In this document: piece after piece, positions 26,371 through 40,000 of the stretch
Layout of the letters: every line of letters starts with the position of its first letter
Numbering within the stretch: the stretch's first letter is position 1
DNA from: Pyrocephalus nanus
Taxonomy: Eukaryota; Chordata; Aves; Passeriformes; Tyrannidae
Length of the DNA stretch: 64,000 bases
NCBI GenBank assembly: GCA_038380795.1
Contig: CM076269.1
Coordinates: 4,774,001 to 4,838,000, forward strand
Direction: 5' to 3'
The notes under the pieces: model-generated
Told to the model about the DNA's origin: nothing
The model's input: only the letters and a program-made list of their open reading frames with translations
Databases searched by the model: none
Translations under genes and position numbers: made by a program

Positions 26371-28897
26371 AGCAACAACATAATCAGGGACAATTTTGCT
26401 GTGTGCTGATTGCCTGCTTGTAAGTTTTGAGAGTTTGACAGTGCTGAGCTGATATTTTTCTTCCAAAGTGGCTACCATGAAGAAAGCCCCGTGGGGACAT
26501 GAGACTACTGCAGACTTTCAGAAAGCAATGTTGTGCTTGATTAAGTTTAGACAGATGATGGAGTGATGTAGTAAAATCATTTTTGTTAAGGCATAATATA
26601 ACACAGAATCCAATGTAGTGCCATTGGGACTGATAAAAATGAAATACTAAAGAAAAACCATGCCCTTACATACAGCTTTCAGCAGCAGATGCAATAGATG
26701 TAATTTAGTTGTGTGGTGCTGGAAACATAATATTGATTTACCATGAATCAAGAGAAATGGTTTGTACCTTGGCTGGTCGTGTGGATTGCAGCAATCTTGG
26801 GCGAACCAGTTACCTAAAAATGGTGCTGTAACAGAATTCTTGCTTTTTGATAGCCATGGGGAGGCGATTGCAGCCAGGTGAAAAATCCAGTTACCTGCCT
26901 AAATGGGGAGGTGAGAGGTCCTTATGTGCTGTTGCTGGGAATTGCCAGTTTTCTGTGTACCCAACTCATACTTTTTGGAAAGAACGACCTCTTGAAAGTG
27001 AGCCCTTGCATAACTTGCATAGAATTGAAGGCAGTGGAATGAGAGGGGTTTGGGGTATTTCTTGCTTCTACCTTCTTCATCTTTTTGTATAGCATTTCTG
27101 TACCACAAGGTAAACATATTTTTTTCTCTCTTTAAAAAAAACATCAAGCAAACCAGCATTTGAGTTAAAGTTGCAGTGACTTCAGAGAAGGTCACTCTGG
27201 TCACTGTGTGGCATGTGAGTTCTTTCTGAGAGGCAATAGTTCTGTTGCTCTTTACTAAGTGAATTACTGGCTGAGGTGATTTCTGTTCCTTGCTTGTGTT
27301 TTTTGGCAGGCAATACAATGCTAACAAAGAGTTTTACTAACTTCACCTTTCAACCAGAAAACAGCTGTGTTGTCTTATTGTTTGAGAGATTGGTGTATGG
27401 CCTTCATTCATTTATTCCTTAATCCTCAGGTGACCTGGTTTATCCTGAAGTAAGATGCCTTTAAATACCCTTGGCACAGACCTTGATATTTGAAACAAGG
27501 CTGTCTGATATTGCTGTCTTGGGTCTCTTTATGCTCTTGTCACTATGACCAGGTGAAAGTCAGTATTTCAAGAACCAACTACATATTTTTAGTTTATTTT
27601 TGAACGTACAGAAGTCCTGTATTGTAGGCAAATTAAAGCCTTGTCACAAGAGGCTTTGCCTCCCCTCGTTATTCCTCGTTTATCCTCACTCTGCAGTGTG
27701 CAGATCCTCCTTGCTCCACAGTTGAAGTCAAACTGAACGGGGCATGTTGTACAATGGGACTCCAAAGGAGGCTTCAGACTTAAATTTCTTCTGTTTTCTG
27801 AAAACCTTGGAGTGTAACAACCATCTTTCCAATATTCTCTACTTTTCTTCTGGGGAGTGAGCTTGATTAGAGGGGTTAATGGCATCGTGCAGATTAAACC
27901 TGACCACTTCAGAGCAGGAGTGATGTTTTAAAATTTTTTTTTTTTCCCCAGCTACCAAACTCAGTTTCTCCCCAAGTATTCTTTGTGAAGAATTAGTGCT
28001 TCTAAACTTCTAGAAGGCAGATTTCAGACAGCATTAAAATAATTCCTTTTGGTATTTCAAGAGCCCCCCGTTCTCCTAAAAAAACCTCACCAACAAATCC
28101 AAACCAGCAAGATACTTAAATATAAAAATAGACTACCTTTGAACGTGGGCTGGGCTTTTGAGTCTTTGCTGAGTGTTTTTATGGGACTGGCTGCTTTGGT
28201 TTTTGTTTATTTTCTAAAAAGGAATAAATGAACAAATGCTGTTTGTTTTCAGGAACCAATGGCTGGCATAAATTTACAGACATGTTGTGATGAGGAAGGA
28301 TGGGTGACCCAAATTACGTGGAAGCTGCAAGCATCAAACAGTTTGGGAAGCTGAGTCAGTTGTGATAGAACTCTCTCAAAAAAAAGAAATTCCTATTAAT
28401 TGCATAAGAAGCAGGTTTAGGGACTGTCTGATGCTATACAAAGACAAGGGAGAAAAACCTCTGCCACTTTTCGTCTCGAGTGTGTGTCAATTTTAGAAAA
28501 GCAAAAATAGAATAAAATCCTTTTATTAGTATCACAGATTGTGATTGGTAGTTGATATTATGGCTAGAAATTGGTTTTAAGCACTGTATTTTGAAACAGC
28601 TTGAGCAATACTGTAGGTTTTACTTAGCATACCTCTCTTAAAATCTTGTTTCTGCTCTCTCTCAGTCTTTCAGCCATGCAACCATATATTTGGACAAGAT
28701 ATCTTTTTTCATCTGTTTGAAATAACATTCACTTGATTGTTCAATAGTCAGTCCTCTTTTTTCCCCCCTCTGAATCTTCCATTGGGTATTTGTGACGTTC
28801 TGAACTGCTTCATATCAGCCAGAAAAGCACAATGAAACATAAAATGAAATCTGATGCAGACAAAGTATAAAAATATTTGTAAATATATTTTGAGTCA

Positions 28898-29191
28898 TGT
28901 GGGGACGGAGGAACAACACAACGACCTCGCGATCAATAAGTGCGTTCGTTTATTGTTTATCAGACAGTCATTTTTATAATGCATTTAATAAGCTCATACA
29001 TATTGCAAAAGCTAAGCTCAGGATTGGTTGGCCTTTAAACTCGCTTACCTATGCGTATAGCTATTTCTACTATGCAGCCCTTCTTTTTATCTACAGTGCA
29101 GTTCAAAAACATTCTACTTTCTCAGTGACCCTTATCTATTAACCATTCCTGAGCTATGCTGCTCAGGGATACATCCTCCTCATTTCCCACA
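28898..29191 (-). mobile_element. Solo LTR of an endogenous retrovirus (class II/ERVK-like), 294 bp
   Basis: The element starts TGTGGGGACGG and ends TTTCCCACA, giving TG...CA termini with a 6-bp inverted repeat TGTGGG/CCCACA. It is flanked by an exact 6-bp duplication GAGTCA at 28892-28897 and 29192-29197. In the minus orientation a TATA-like TATAAAA lies at about 28978-28972 and AATAAA at 28954-28949, followed by a short CpG-containing 3' end. Six-base target duplications are typical of class II (ERVK-like) proviruses. No internal gag, pol or env sequence is present, so this is a recombined solo LTR. The orientation (antisense to the MAST transcript) follows from the TATA and poly-A signals. 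Intact ends and an exact duplication suggest a fairly recent insertion. Confidence 0.85.
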
Positions 29192-29489
29192 GAGTCATAG
29201 TAAAAAACTGTTTAATTTCTTGAATGGAGCAAAGTTTCATCTGAATGGGGGGCATCTTAAAGATTTGTACTTAGACAATATAGCCAGGGGAGTCAAAGTA
29301 GCTCTAAATATCATAAAATGCAGCTGAGGGAGCAATAAGGTAGAGATAAACATTCACAGCATTTGAGCATGACATTAGTTTTTAAAGGTTAAAATTTTAA
29401 ATCAAATTCAGAGGAAATATTCGTAATTATAAATGAGGCAATATGAGGAAAATGAGTGTTGCACTCGGAGCTGTGGTCAGTGCCTTGGT

Positions 29490-30000
29490 GGTGGTTGAGT
29501 GGATCCCAGTGATGAGGGGGTTCCTCAGGGGTTGGTGTTGAGATCGATGCTGTTCAACAACTTTGGTGACAGGGACAGTGGGACTGAGGCACCCTCAGCA
29601 AGTTTGGTGATGATGCCACAGCTGAGCAATGCAGTGACGTGCTGGGAAAGGAGATGTCACCTCGAGGGACCTGGACAGGTGACAGAGGTGGCCTGTGCGA
29701 CCCTCGTGGAGTTCAGCAGGGCCAAGTGCAAGGTCCTGCACGTGCGTTGGGGCGATCCTGAACACAAGTGCAGGCTGGGGGATGGACAGACCAAGAGCAG
29801 CCCTGAGGAGAAGGGCTTGGAGATGCTGGTGGGTGAGGGGCTGGACGTGACCCAGCAGTGTGTGCTGGCAGCCCAGAAAGCCAACTGTGCCCTGGGCTTA
29901 ATCCAAAGCAGGGGTTCTGGTCCTTTCCTCTGCTGTGGTGAGACTCCACCTGGAGTGCTGCCTCCAGCTCTGGGATCCCCAGCACAGAACCTGTTAGCAA
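29490..30000 (+). pseudogene. CR1 LINE reverse-transcriptase remnant (ORF2, 3' part)
   Basis: Translation gives the CR1 RT order: GVPQG followed by LFNNF (29514-29560); a catalytic-box relic FGDD at 29603-29614 in a different frame; then KCKVLH (near 29728) and QQCVLAAQKAN (near 29854), and a GETPPGVLP segment matching the CR1 region before the 3' UTR. The frame is lost after LFNNF, visits the FGDD frame, and is regained before KCKVLH, so there are at least two compensating indels. A 179-codon frame (29499-30038) spans most of it only because stops are scarce in this GC-rich relic. The first Ala of the usual FADD box is Gly. Inactive. Confidence 0.8.
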
Positions 30001-33000
30001 AAAAAACCAAGCATTTGTTCCACCCTCCGTTTTGGTAGTGACTGGATGAGAGCTTGAAGTGAGAGAAAATGAAGGAGGCAGGAAGATGAATTCTGAATGC
30101 CACGGGGGCAGGCTGTGGAAACTCTAAAGAACCCAGAAGGACAAGGCAGACCAGAGTCTTTCAGTGCCTTCACATCTGAACCTGTATACACAGTGTTAAT
30201 TGTTACACTGAAATGAGTCAATGGTAGGTGAAAACTGAGCAGTTTGAAATCCCAAGTAAAAGGAGATTATCTGTCAATCTGCTAAGCAGTGTTTGCCTTT
30301 ATAAACTGAGCAGAATTCAAAGTCAGGGAAACTAAAATGAAAAAGTAGAAACTTAACTTTAGATTTAACAGTAGTAAGATACTTAGAGGTTATTCACTAT
30401 TGCTATTGTGGAGTAAGCTGGTAGGTTATCAAATTGTTGTATTTGGAAAAAATGACTCTAGAAATGATATACCAACTGCTAAGGTCAGGTAGACTAAACC
30501 AAACGTTTTTAGAATTGATTTTTCAAGTAACTGTCAAGTTCTTAGGGAAAACCACAGAATTAAAAAGAGTAGAAAACTCATAGGTGGAAACGAACAAAAT
30601 GCTACACCCAAATAATTTAGGAATTTTACATGAGAGAAATACTGAAGGGATTGCCTTGGAAATATGTTCCTTGTGTTTTAATTGCCCTGTCAGAGAAGAT
30701 GATCTCGTTAATGGTTAAATTTTGTTTCTCATATTAAAATCCATATTTGGATTCTGTAAGTGCTTCCATATACCATCTATTTGTATTATCTTCTAGTAAA
30801 TGTCTGAGCTGGTTTGAAATTCATATTATGGACGAAAGGTTGCAGTAAATGTTGAATCTGATCATATGGATATAGTGTCTTTTGAACATCTCTGGAAGCA
30901 AATCTTATTTTGCTGCTTTAATATGTTTGAAGTCCAAATTAATCTTACACCTAGATTAGCATTACTGGGATGTGATAATGGATTAAGTACTGATCTTTTC
31001 TGCCCCCTGTTTCATCAGCTGCTTTCTTCTGCAGGAGTGGTAATTGCTTTGGAATGGAAATCTTCAAATAGTGTTTCAGTTGATAAAGATTTGTGCAATA
31101 TCCATGCAGATATTCTTTTGCATTAAAAGGGATTTTTCTACTATTTATTTTGACACATGTTAAATAGTGTAAGAGATATCAGAATGTGAATCATAATACC
31201 TTAAAGAACTCGTGTAATAGCTGTGTGAGTCGTCTTGCAGAAATATAAAATCATAACGTGGAAATCAGCCCATGAAAATTTTAAACTAAAAATATGAATA
31301 TCGAAGCAGAAATAGAACATTTATCCTCCAATACACCCAGTGCCACAGGAGTGATTACACAGAAAGTAGAACTGTCATAAGGGGACAATGTACAGTATTA
31401 GCTCAACAAAGAAAGTATAAACATTAGCAGAAAAGCGACTAATGTGAATAAGGTGTCCTATTTTTGATCCAGGTAAAATTTCCCCTGCACTATTTTGATC
31501 TGGACCATTAAACACACAGCTGCCAAATTGATGGAGTTCCAGCCTCAGAGCTAATAGAAGCATAAGTCAGCTTTCAACACCAGATGAATTCACCTGGGCA
31601 GGAGAGTGTTAAGAAAGGTACTGAAGGTGATGTAAGTGAGGCTTTTAATGGCCTTGCAGCTGTGAAGGTGCCACCTCCTGCACCTGGGCTGAGATGGGGC
31701 AGCTTCGTGTCCTGTCCTTACCTGACCACCTCCCAGAGTTTGAGCATGGCCTGGTTTGCAGGCAGTTGGAGAATTAATTGAGAAATGAGACCATTTGTGC
31801 TGTTCTTTAAGGACAATCACAAAACAATAGGAAAAACTTAAATGCAGTGTGTAAGGGCAGCCAATAAAGCACTGGGATTACCACTGTAAATTCTGCTTAC
31901 AGGAAAGAGATTAAAACTCCACTAACAGCAGAATATTAAATAAGAACACTTGCTAAAAACAATTTGAACTTTGAACAGAGAAAAACATTGCAGAGAACAA
32001 AAGTGGGAAAAACCTGCCAAGTAGTGTCATGATTTTACAAGAAATTAACTTTTGGACGTGGGAGGTTGCCTTCTGAGGCACAAGAGATAATAATGTAAAT
32101 GCTAATAAATAACAAGCTAATGCTAAAAGAGTAAGGAGATAGGCTCCCTTTGTCCCCTGGTGGTGGACAAAATAGAACTTTCTCCATAGTACACAGAATT
32201 TTAATTTTTTTACAGGTAGTACAAGATGCTGATGCATTAACAGCACTGCCAGCAATCAGTGTTAGAAGATCTGAAATAATCCTTTCTCAGTTTATACAGC
32301 TTGCATCTTCATCAGAAGGTGATCAGGCAAGACCTGTCACTCTGCTATTCCAGTACTAATGGTAGAGATCAATAAGTGTATTTCCAAAGTCCATATCATA
32401 AGTTTGTATAATATGAAATTTAATAACCAAGTAAAAATTATATTAACCAATGAAAATAATTACTTTAAAGGCACTAATTCCTTTTTCTGTGGGGAAAGCC
32501 TTATAGTTTAGAGATGCAAAAACCTGAAATAACAGCTCCTGATGGTTGCTGGTGGAATGGCAGTCAAATGGATTCTTGGTAGCTCTTGCTTCTCCTGGAA
32601 AACATTCTGATCCAAAGTGTCATCTTCAGCAGTCTGATTCCTATTCCTGGAGTGCATCCTCTTGGGAAAAGATGTGGTGATTTAGCTCCATCCATCCAAA
32701 ACGACACATTTGTGGCTTAAGAAGTATTTCAGCTTCTGTGTACCCACAGCAGACAGATCCTTCTGAAGTCGTCATTTGCTGGAAGTCGGGGCTGATGGTC
32801 TCACAGCTAATCCCTCAAAAGTAACTTGTCGTGCAGGAGACCAACAGAGTGGAGTTAAAAAGCCAAAAAAGCTTGATTGTAACTAGAGAGGATTCACTGA
32901 AGGTGGGCCATAAAACAAACAAAAAAGCGCTCCCACAGAAAATGGCAACGGCAGCCGTAAAATCAGATAATAAAGTGATCCTGCCATGAAGACAAAGCAG

Positions 33001-34875
33001 CAGAAAAGTATTAAGCCCCCCCAGAGAATCAAACTAAACAGAAAACACAAAACAAACAGGCTTAGGACAGGGAAGCACAGACAGAAAGCAGCAGCCATGT
33101 TGCCACTAAAAAAATCCTGTCCTTAAGAAGATTAGGAAAATTCCTCTTGTGCTGAGCTTTCACAGTTGGTCTGCTATATATATATATTTAATGGGCTGTT
33201 TTGAATGCCTCCATAAACTGCATATCTAGAAAATGCATTCCTGACACCTGTGGCTTTCAAGCCTTTTGTTTTCCCAAGAAAGAAGTAATTTGTAAAAGAA
33301 GGTGTTAGAAACAATCCTGCAATCTGTGCTGCATCAGTCCATTGGAACAAAAAGTGCTCGTGTGGTGTCTTTGAAGTTTGTATATGTACAAATGAAAAGG
33401 TGTGAGCTTTCCATTTATCCCAGGGAAACAGAATTTCTTTGTGTCTGTGTATTCTGAGAAATTCTGTGCATGTATCTATACTAGTGAAATAATGTATATC
33501 ACTGTCCAGTTGTATCTTTTGAGGACCTCAGAGAATGTAGGCACTTCATTTCTGTTGTTTTAGAAGCGTGGTCTTCTGAAAATTAGAAACTTTAATTTCC
33601 ATTTTGAGCACACTTAACACCTATTTGTGTGCATCATTTCTTGTGCCAGCATTGTCCTTTGTTGTGAGTAGCTTTCTTCCCATGGGAATTCTCACTGGAT
33701 TTTGCTCAATGAATCCAAGAGACTGTCCCGCTGCAGCCAAAGACTTCTTTTGTTGGAATGATGGCTGCCAGCGTTTGAATATTCATTTTAGCTGGACTGG
33801 AGATGCTCCTTGCTGAGCTGTGGAAGGCACTGCTCAATGCCTGTGCTGTCACACTGCAAACATTTGAAGCTACCTCTCTTCTGCTGGCTAGAAAGACAAG
33901 TTATTTCCTCTCTTCTGAAAACTTACTCCTTGGTGCTTGGAGTCTATTTTCTAGTTTCAGGCCCAAGTGTGCATTACACAGGAAAATGAATTTCAAGAAT
34001 AGCAGCGAGCTGTCTCGGCCAGGAGCCTGGGATTTGTCTTTGTGAATGACATGCCCACAACCAGACATGGCATCATAGCTGCTGATGTGTTTCTGATTGT
34101 GCTAATGGCATTATAATAATTTCCATAATATGTTCCATCCCGTTCTTGATGCTGCCTAACAGCTTGTTTGCCTTTTTTCCCGTTACAGCTGTCCATTGTC
34201 TTCACAGTTTCTCCTCTGTCCTTTGTCAAATTGGTGCTGGTTTGGCTGTGTGTGGGTAGTTAGTTGTGTATATATTGATTCTGGCATTGTGTTGACCAGT
34301 CTCCTAATAAATTCCTTTACTGCCAGGGATTTATAGGAAATCCACATGTTTGGTCTTGTTCAGTGTCTGCTATTGCAGTGTATGCTGAGATTAATGGAAG
34401 ACTCAAGGAAACCCTTATGGATCTCTTATCTAACATTTTGCGGTAATAAAACAATTCAATTCTGATCCTTCTGCACTTGGTTGGTTTTCTGTTGTGTGTT
34501 TGTTTGGTTTTTCTTTTTTTTTTCCCCCTACTTCTGTATGTGAGGTGTTTGACACACCTAAAACATTAGCCAGTGTTCTCCCTGAGCATCTGAGATGTCT
34601 AACCTGTCCAGAGATGCAGGAGTGGAACAGCATTTTCTAATTTGTACAGAGAACAGGGAACAAGAGAAAAGGTTGGCTGTCATCAGTGGAGAGAGAGAGA
34701 ATGCCTCAAGTCAGCATTTAAAAACAACTCCAGAAATTCAGCAAACTAGACTTGGATATATCTCACCTATTTCTGATTTGCTTAATAAAACTAGAATAGG
34801 GTGGGAAGAGAGCAATCTTAATCACTTCAAGGAGAAGCTTAGTTAATATTGGCTCCCAATACCTAATTCATTGTT

Positions 34876-35600
34876 AAACACAGGGTAGAGGTGAAAATCT
34901 GGTGTCTCAGTGAAGGGTTTTCAAGTTATTGCAGGGAATTGCAGATAGATGATGATGTGGTCAGAGAGCAGATCTTCAACTTGTGTGGGTGGTTCAAGGA
35001 GCTCTCAGCAGTAAAAGAACTGGTTTGCTTTTTTAAACTGAAAGTATCTGAACTGGACCAGGAGAGAGGCTCAGAGCTGGGACCGACAGGGACACAGCAG
35101 GTCAGTCCTGTCTCAGCTGTGGCAGCCTCTGCCCTGCTCCGGGAATGGACCCAGCCTTGGGACAAGATCCACCTTCCAGCCGAAATCACTTTGTCCTTCT
35201 GTACTGGGGAGGCTCCTGCAAGCAGAGGGGATCCCTAAGGATAAGAGGAAGCTGATTGTGGTAGAGGGTGACTCTCTGAGTAAATGCAGTTAAATGGATT
35301 TCTGTGTGAGATGTTCAGGGGTGCTTTGAGGGTAATTTCAGGTTGCTAAGTGGGACACAGAAATACAAGATTTCTGTGATAACACTCTCTGTAATACCTG
35401 CCAGCTCCGTGTGTGGGAATCCTGTCGACAAGAGATTAGCAGCCCACATGTGTGGATGATGTAATGGGTGATATAATGGTGCAAAAAGAAGGGATTAGGT
35501 GTGATGGGAGCTGAGCAGCCTTTTGGGACTGAAGGCTTCTTCCCTGAAGGAATGCTGCACCTCAGTCAAGACAGAACCATGCTGTGGGCACTAAAAATCA
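34876..35600 (+). pseudogene. CR1 LINE ORF1 remnant with GDSL-type esterase blocks
   Basis: The 115-codon frame at 34891-35238 contains WFKELSAVKE, reminiscent of the region before the esterase domain of CR1 ORF1. After its stop, the +1 frame reads RKLIVVEGDSLSK; the GDSL nucleophile block is at 35267-35278. Further on, EGMLHLSQDR (near 35550-35579) matches the catalytic-His DGMHLSQ block of the same domain. Known: avian and turtle CR1 ORF1 proteins carry this SGNH/GDSL-like esterase. Several stops and frameshifts lie between the blocks, whose spacing is shortened, so this is a decayed copy. It is separate from the RT fragment at 29.5 kb, since ORF1 should precede ORF2. Confidence 0.65.
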
Positions 35601-36997
35601 GAAGGAATGTAGAAGGCTGGAGATAAATCCCAAATAGCATCTCTTGGGCTTCAGACTGGCCTTTTAGGAAGCAATTATTTTGTTATGTGCAAAATAATCT
35701 CTCCATGGCTTATCCTAATGAGCACTGGCCCAGACTGAAATCTTCCACTCTTGTGACTTGTCCTAACTTTGCAGTTTCCCCAGCCTTATTAATGAATTGA
35801 TTAATTAATTAAATTGTTCCTGATGTCACTATCTTGAACTGAGAGTTGGTAGCACACTCCTGGAACTGTATTTTTTGCTCTTACAGGCTGGAATTTCTGC
35901 CCAAATTGATTCTGTGATGCTTTTCTTCTTTAATATTTTTTTATCCTGGTAAATTTAGTGCACAGGGCCTCTTCCCTGCCTCTACATCGTATCTACCAGT
36001 CCTGAAAAGTAGATGCTCACAGTGCTATCCCATAGATATCCTGTGTGTGGGATGCCTGTTACAGAGGGTGGTTGTTGGGTGCCAAATACACTTTTGTTTT
36101 ATTTTTCAGGCTTCCAGAATTATTGTGGAAGCACTTGTAATTTCTGCTTTGCTCTATCCTCAGTATTGCACGTGGCAGGTCCCTGGCATTGTGGGCAGAT
36201 TCATTTCCCTTTCCCACATCTTGCTATTATGTTGTTTATTTGCCTGTTGGCTTTTTGAACCCTTTTTGCTCCCTGCATTTCTCAGGCTCCAGAGACTTAT
36301 TTGCTTTGATAGGCACACCTGAATCTCTGAAGCAAAAGCCTATTAGGCATGAAGGAAACCATAGATGGAGATTTTCAGACAGTACAATGAACTTAATTTC
36401 ACACTTTTCCCATTGAAATTAATGGAAATTTGTGCAGTGAGGTTCCAATATTGTTTTGAAAATACCAATTTTTTTTTGTTTGTTTGTTTGGTCAATCATT
36501 TGCTTTATCAGTTCCTAGGACTAAACAGGCAGTGAAATGCTATTTAAGTATACTGAAAATAGCAAAACTTGAAGTATTAAGACTGAAAATAAGGTTTAGC
36601 CCTCCTTAGTATAGATAATTTACAAATAATTCTTTCAAGTTTGTTTTACAGTACAGATTCTCCTGCCTAGAACCAGTACACATTTAAATACTCTGTGTCC
36701 ATCTGCATTTAATGTTAAACTTGGCCAGAGAGGCTTATAAATATTCAATTAGAATAACTGGGAAAATGAAAAGAATATTTTATTCATCTATAACGTCTAT
36801 TGATTTTTAAATAAGTAGGCATAATGTCCATCGATTTAATTTTTTTAAGCAGGTTATACATTGCAATTTAAGCTCTCTAGATATAAATGCTGGGTAGATT
36901 CTTACCGCTTCAGGCGGGGGAGGGAGTATGATTTCAGATGCTTTACCTGCAGCTGGAAATATTCCAACACCATGTTAACAAAGCAAGGCACTTTTCC

Positions 36998-37095
36998 AGG
37001 GGCTCAACTGGTAAGACAGTGGACTCACTCCATCTGAAAAACTGCCAGGTAATTCTTGTCTCTGTGTGAGCCATCTTGGTATTTTTCTTAAATAA
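36998..37095 (+). mobile_element. Possible MIR SINE relic
   Basis: The sequence follows the MIR order loosely: actggtaagacagtggactc, then aactgccaggtaattc at the B-box position, then gtctctgtgtgagccatcttgg and a cttaa element. Individual blocks resemble the tRNA-like head and core of MIR, but divergence is heavy and an alignment is needed to be sure. Confidence 0.4.
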
Positions 37096-40000
37096 ATATC
37101 AAGCTGATTTTAAAATTTGTTTCAGAGATAAATACCTCTATAAAAATAAGTGATGGGCAGAGAAGGAATAATTTGTTATTTAAAAAGCTACTGTGGAATT
37201 AATAACAGGGAAAATATGGTGCTACCTGTGACATACTTTTTTTCTTAATCATATAGGTGAGAAAAGACCATTTAAGGTGTTAGGTCTAAATTGTCACCAC
37301 TTAAACCGATATGTAAACCTGGAGTAACCCCAGAAGCTGCACTGGGATTGCTTTGGATGGAAGTATGTGACAAAATTGCCCTTTAACCAGTCATCTGTGA
37401 TTTCCTGACTACATGGTAGGTTTGCTTTCCAGTGCTGTAATTCTGAATTCAACAAGTACAAAGTCCACGTTAAAAATAAACCCTTAAATCCCAAAGGTTC
37501 CTGTCAGAAGGTCTATCTTTCCTCTGGAGTTAACTGAAGTGCTTAAAATGCAGTGGTGAATTTGGAGCAATGTTTTAGCCCCAAGAATAGGATTTAAGTG
37601 GAAATCATCACACTTTGCTTTTTCTTTGCTGTGCTTTTACCTTGTGAAAAATGAAAAAGGGAACCTTGTGAAAAGAGCTTTGAACAGGTTGGAACTATTT
37701 TAGCAGTTTCCAAATTCTTTTATTGAATTGAAAAATATCAGTTACTGCCGAATTCAACTTAAGAGGAGAATGAATGGAATTAATTCACTTTTTATTTAAT
37801 TAACTTTTTGTGGGTGCAGTGAATGATCTTACAGGATCTCTTTAGTTCTTTTACTAATCCTTCCTTCTGGCTGCTGAAGTTGCACTTGTCTTGTGAGAAT
37901 TTGGTGAGCACCAGTACAGCTTGTGGGTGTCACTAACTGAGAGAAAACCTTGTGGAAATAGGGATTAATGAGTTAAACATCTGAAGGATACACACCCAGA
38001 TTTTTCTTGATGGAAAAGACAACTTCTCATACCAAAGAGCAGAAGTAGATGGTTGCTATCAGAAAGTTACATCTTGAGTCATTCTTTGCAAGCTATTTAG
38101 ATTATTTTTTCACAGATGGTCACTAAACTTTCATATTTTTGGTTGCTTCTTTGTAGTTTGGTCCCTCTCAAACAAAAATGTAAAAAGTTTGGCGAAAGGT
38201 CTTAAGTTTTATGATGGTAAACTAATGAAAAAAACCCCTAACCTAAGCGTTTGGCCATCCACAGCAAACATTCTTTGTAGAGAAAGTCTTCTAAGTACAC
38301 GGCAGCACATCAGAATTGTAACTTCTACTCTGAGAAAAGCTATTTAATTGGGGCTGATTGTTAGCAGGGTGGGATAGGCAAAAAAAAAAAAAAATTGCAA
38401 TGAAACTTGAAAAACAACAATGCTACAAAAAGCACTTTTGTACTTAACTTTGATGAACGGAAACTTTGCCTGTTGTCAGTTTACATGCTGCTTTTTCTTT
38501 CCAGTAGGAGTAAGGTTTTTTTTGTAGGTTTTATGAAATTGTGTATCAGAGGAGCACAGACTTTGATTCTGGTGTTAGAGTTCTCCTGTAGTACATTAAA
38601 GATGAGTTAAAAATAACATGTTAAAGACTTTTTGACTCCCCAGAAGCTTTTGTGAGCTGAATGCTTTAACCATGCATTGAACTCAACCTGCAAATGTGAG
38701 CAAGAAGATTGATTAGACTGGATGTTGTGAGATCTGTCAGACTGAGGAAAAGTCCCTTCCCAAGACCTCTCTGAGGAAGATCATTGTTTAGTGACAATTT
38801 GTGATGAATTTGCAAGTCTTGCAAAGACTTTGGAAATTTCTTCTGCACCCATAAACACAAACAGGAATATACCTTAAACCCTGACTTTGGAATCAACAGC
38901 TGAACGAAAAAAACCCTTGCAATCTCTTCCAAAACGAGTGGAGGATGAAGACTCTACAGAAGAGTGATGGTGGTACAGACAGTCCTGAGTACCTGGAAGG
39001 CTTTTCCTGATGATGAAATCAGTGTTTGTTCTAACTTGAAGTATAGTAAAGTACACAAGACAAGTTGTAGAGATTGATTAATATCTTTTGTCTCCATATA
39101 TTTTCAAGAGGGTCCCTATTTATAATTTAAATGCAACAGAAGGAGAATCCTGGCCAGAACATGTCCTTGTAATAGAATCAGCTGTTTCTGTCAGTCCATT
39201 ACAGAGCACTAATCACCCATCAGAACTAAAAGTCATTATGCACAGTCTGCAGTTTCTCAAATCTGTGCTTTGGGAGTGCCTGCCTGTATTTTACCAGTAC
39301 TTTAATTGGGGATGAATTTTCGTTTACTCTGAAACAGATCTCTTGGCACCGAGTGAGCCTGAATTACCCAACTGTATTAAATGTGAGGCTGTTCAGAAAT
39401 AAATCTGTGAAAGATGCTTAGATTTATCCCATGCTTTCTCACAGGAGAAATCTTAGTGATCCAAAAACTTTTACTTCACATTTGCAGAATTTGTGGTATA
39501 GAACAGGACTGGATGTGGTCACTTAAAAATATGGCCAGGGATGTTGTAGGTCAGTTCCTTTGGTTCCCAGCTCTCCTCTCTTTCGTTTTGAAAGCAATAG
39601 ATGCTGCTTTTGTGAGAGATGTTCTGCCTCCTCTAAGCATGAAGATTGTCTTGCATGCACCAGGGTAAAACTTGCCCCACACTCAGTTTAACCTGTAAAT
39701 AAATTGTGGATTTGGCCCAGCACCACTTTGTGGTTTCCCACTTTATATTCCACCATAGAGCATTGACGCATGTGGACATGACAGGCACCTGAAGTTAAGA
39801 TAGTCCAAGATAATAATTTTAAAATTAGGGTTAGGTGGGTGGTTATTGCAGTTCTATCTCACCAAAACAGAGAGGACCATTGAATTGCCTTTTTTTTATT
39901 TGTTTGTCTTTATGGTTAATTTAAATATGCCTAAGCAGATTAAATACCTCTTTAAAAGTATGTGTGAAAGAGATAATAGGAAAGCATCTTTCAATTTAAT

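Noticed and set aside
26899..27327. 142-codon minus-strand open frame
   Set aside because: No domain, no splice context, composition typical of translated intron; no evidence of a gene.
31584..31790. GC-richer stretch resembling a CR1 piece
   Set aside because: No ordered CR1 blocks could be recognised; left unannotated.
37000..37075. tRNA gene
   Set aside because: A GGCTC/GAGCC pairing and an A-box-like start are present, but there is no proper B box, anticodon arm or T arm; a MIR relic explains it better.
39828..39845. Telomere-like ttagggttaggtggg
   Set aside because: Only about two degenerate units; no array.
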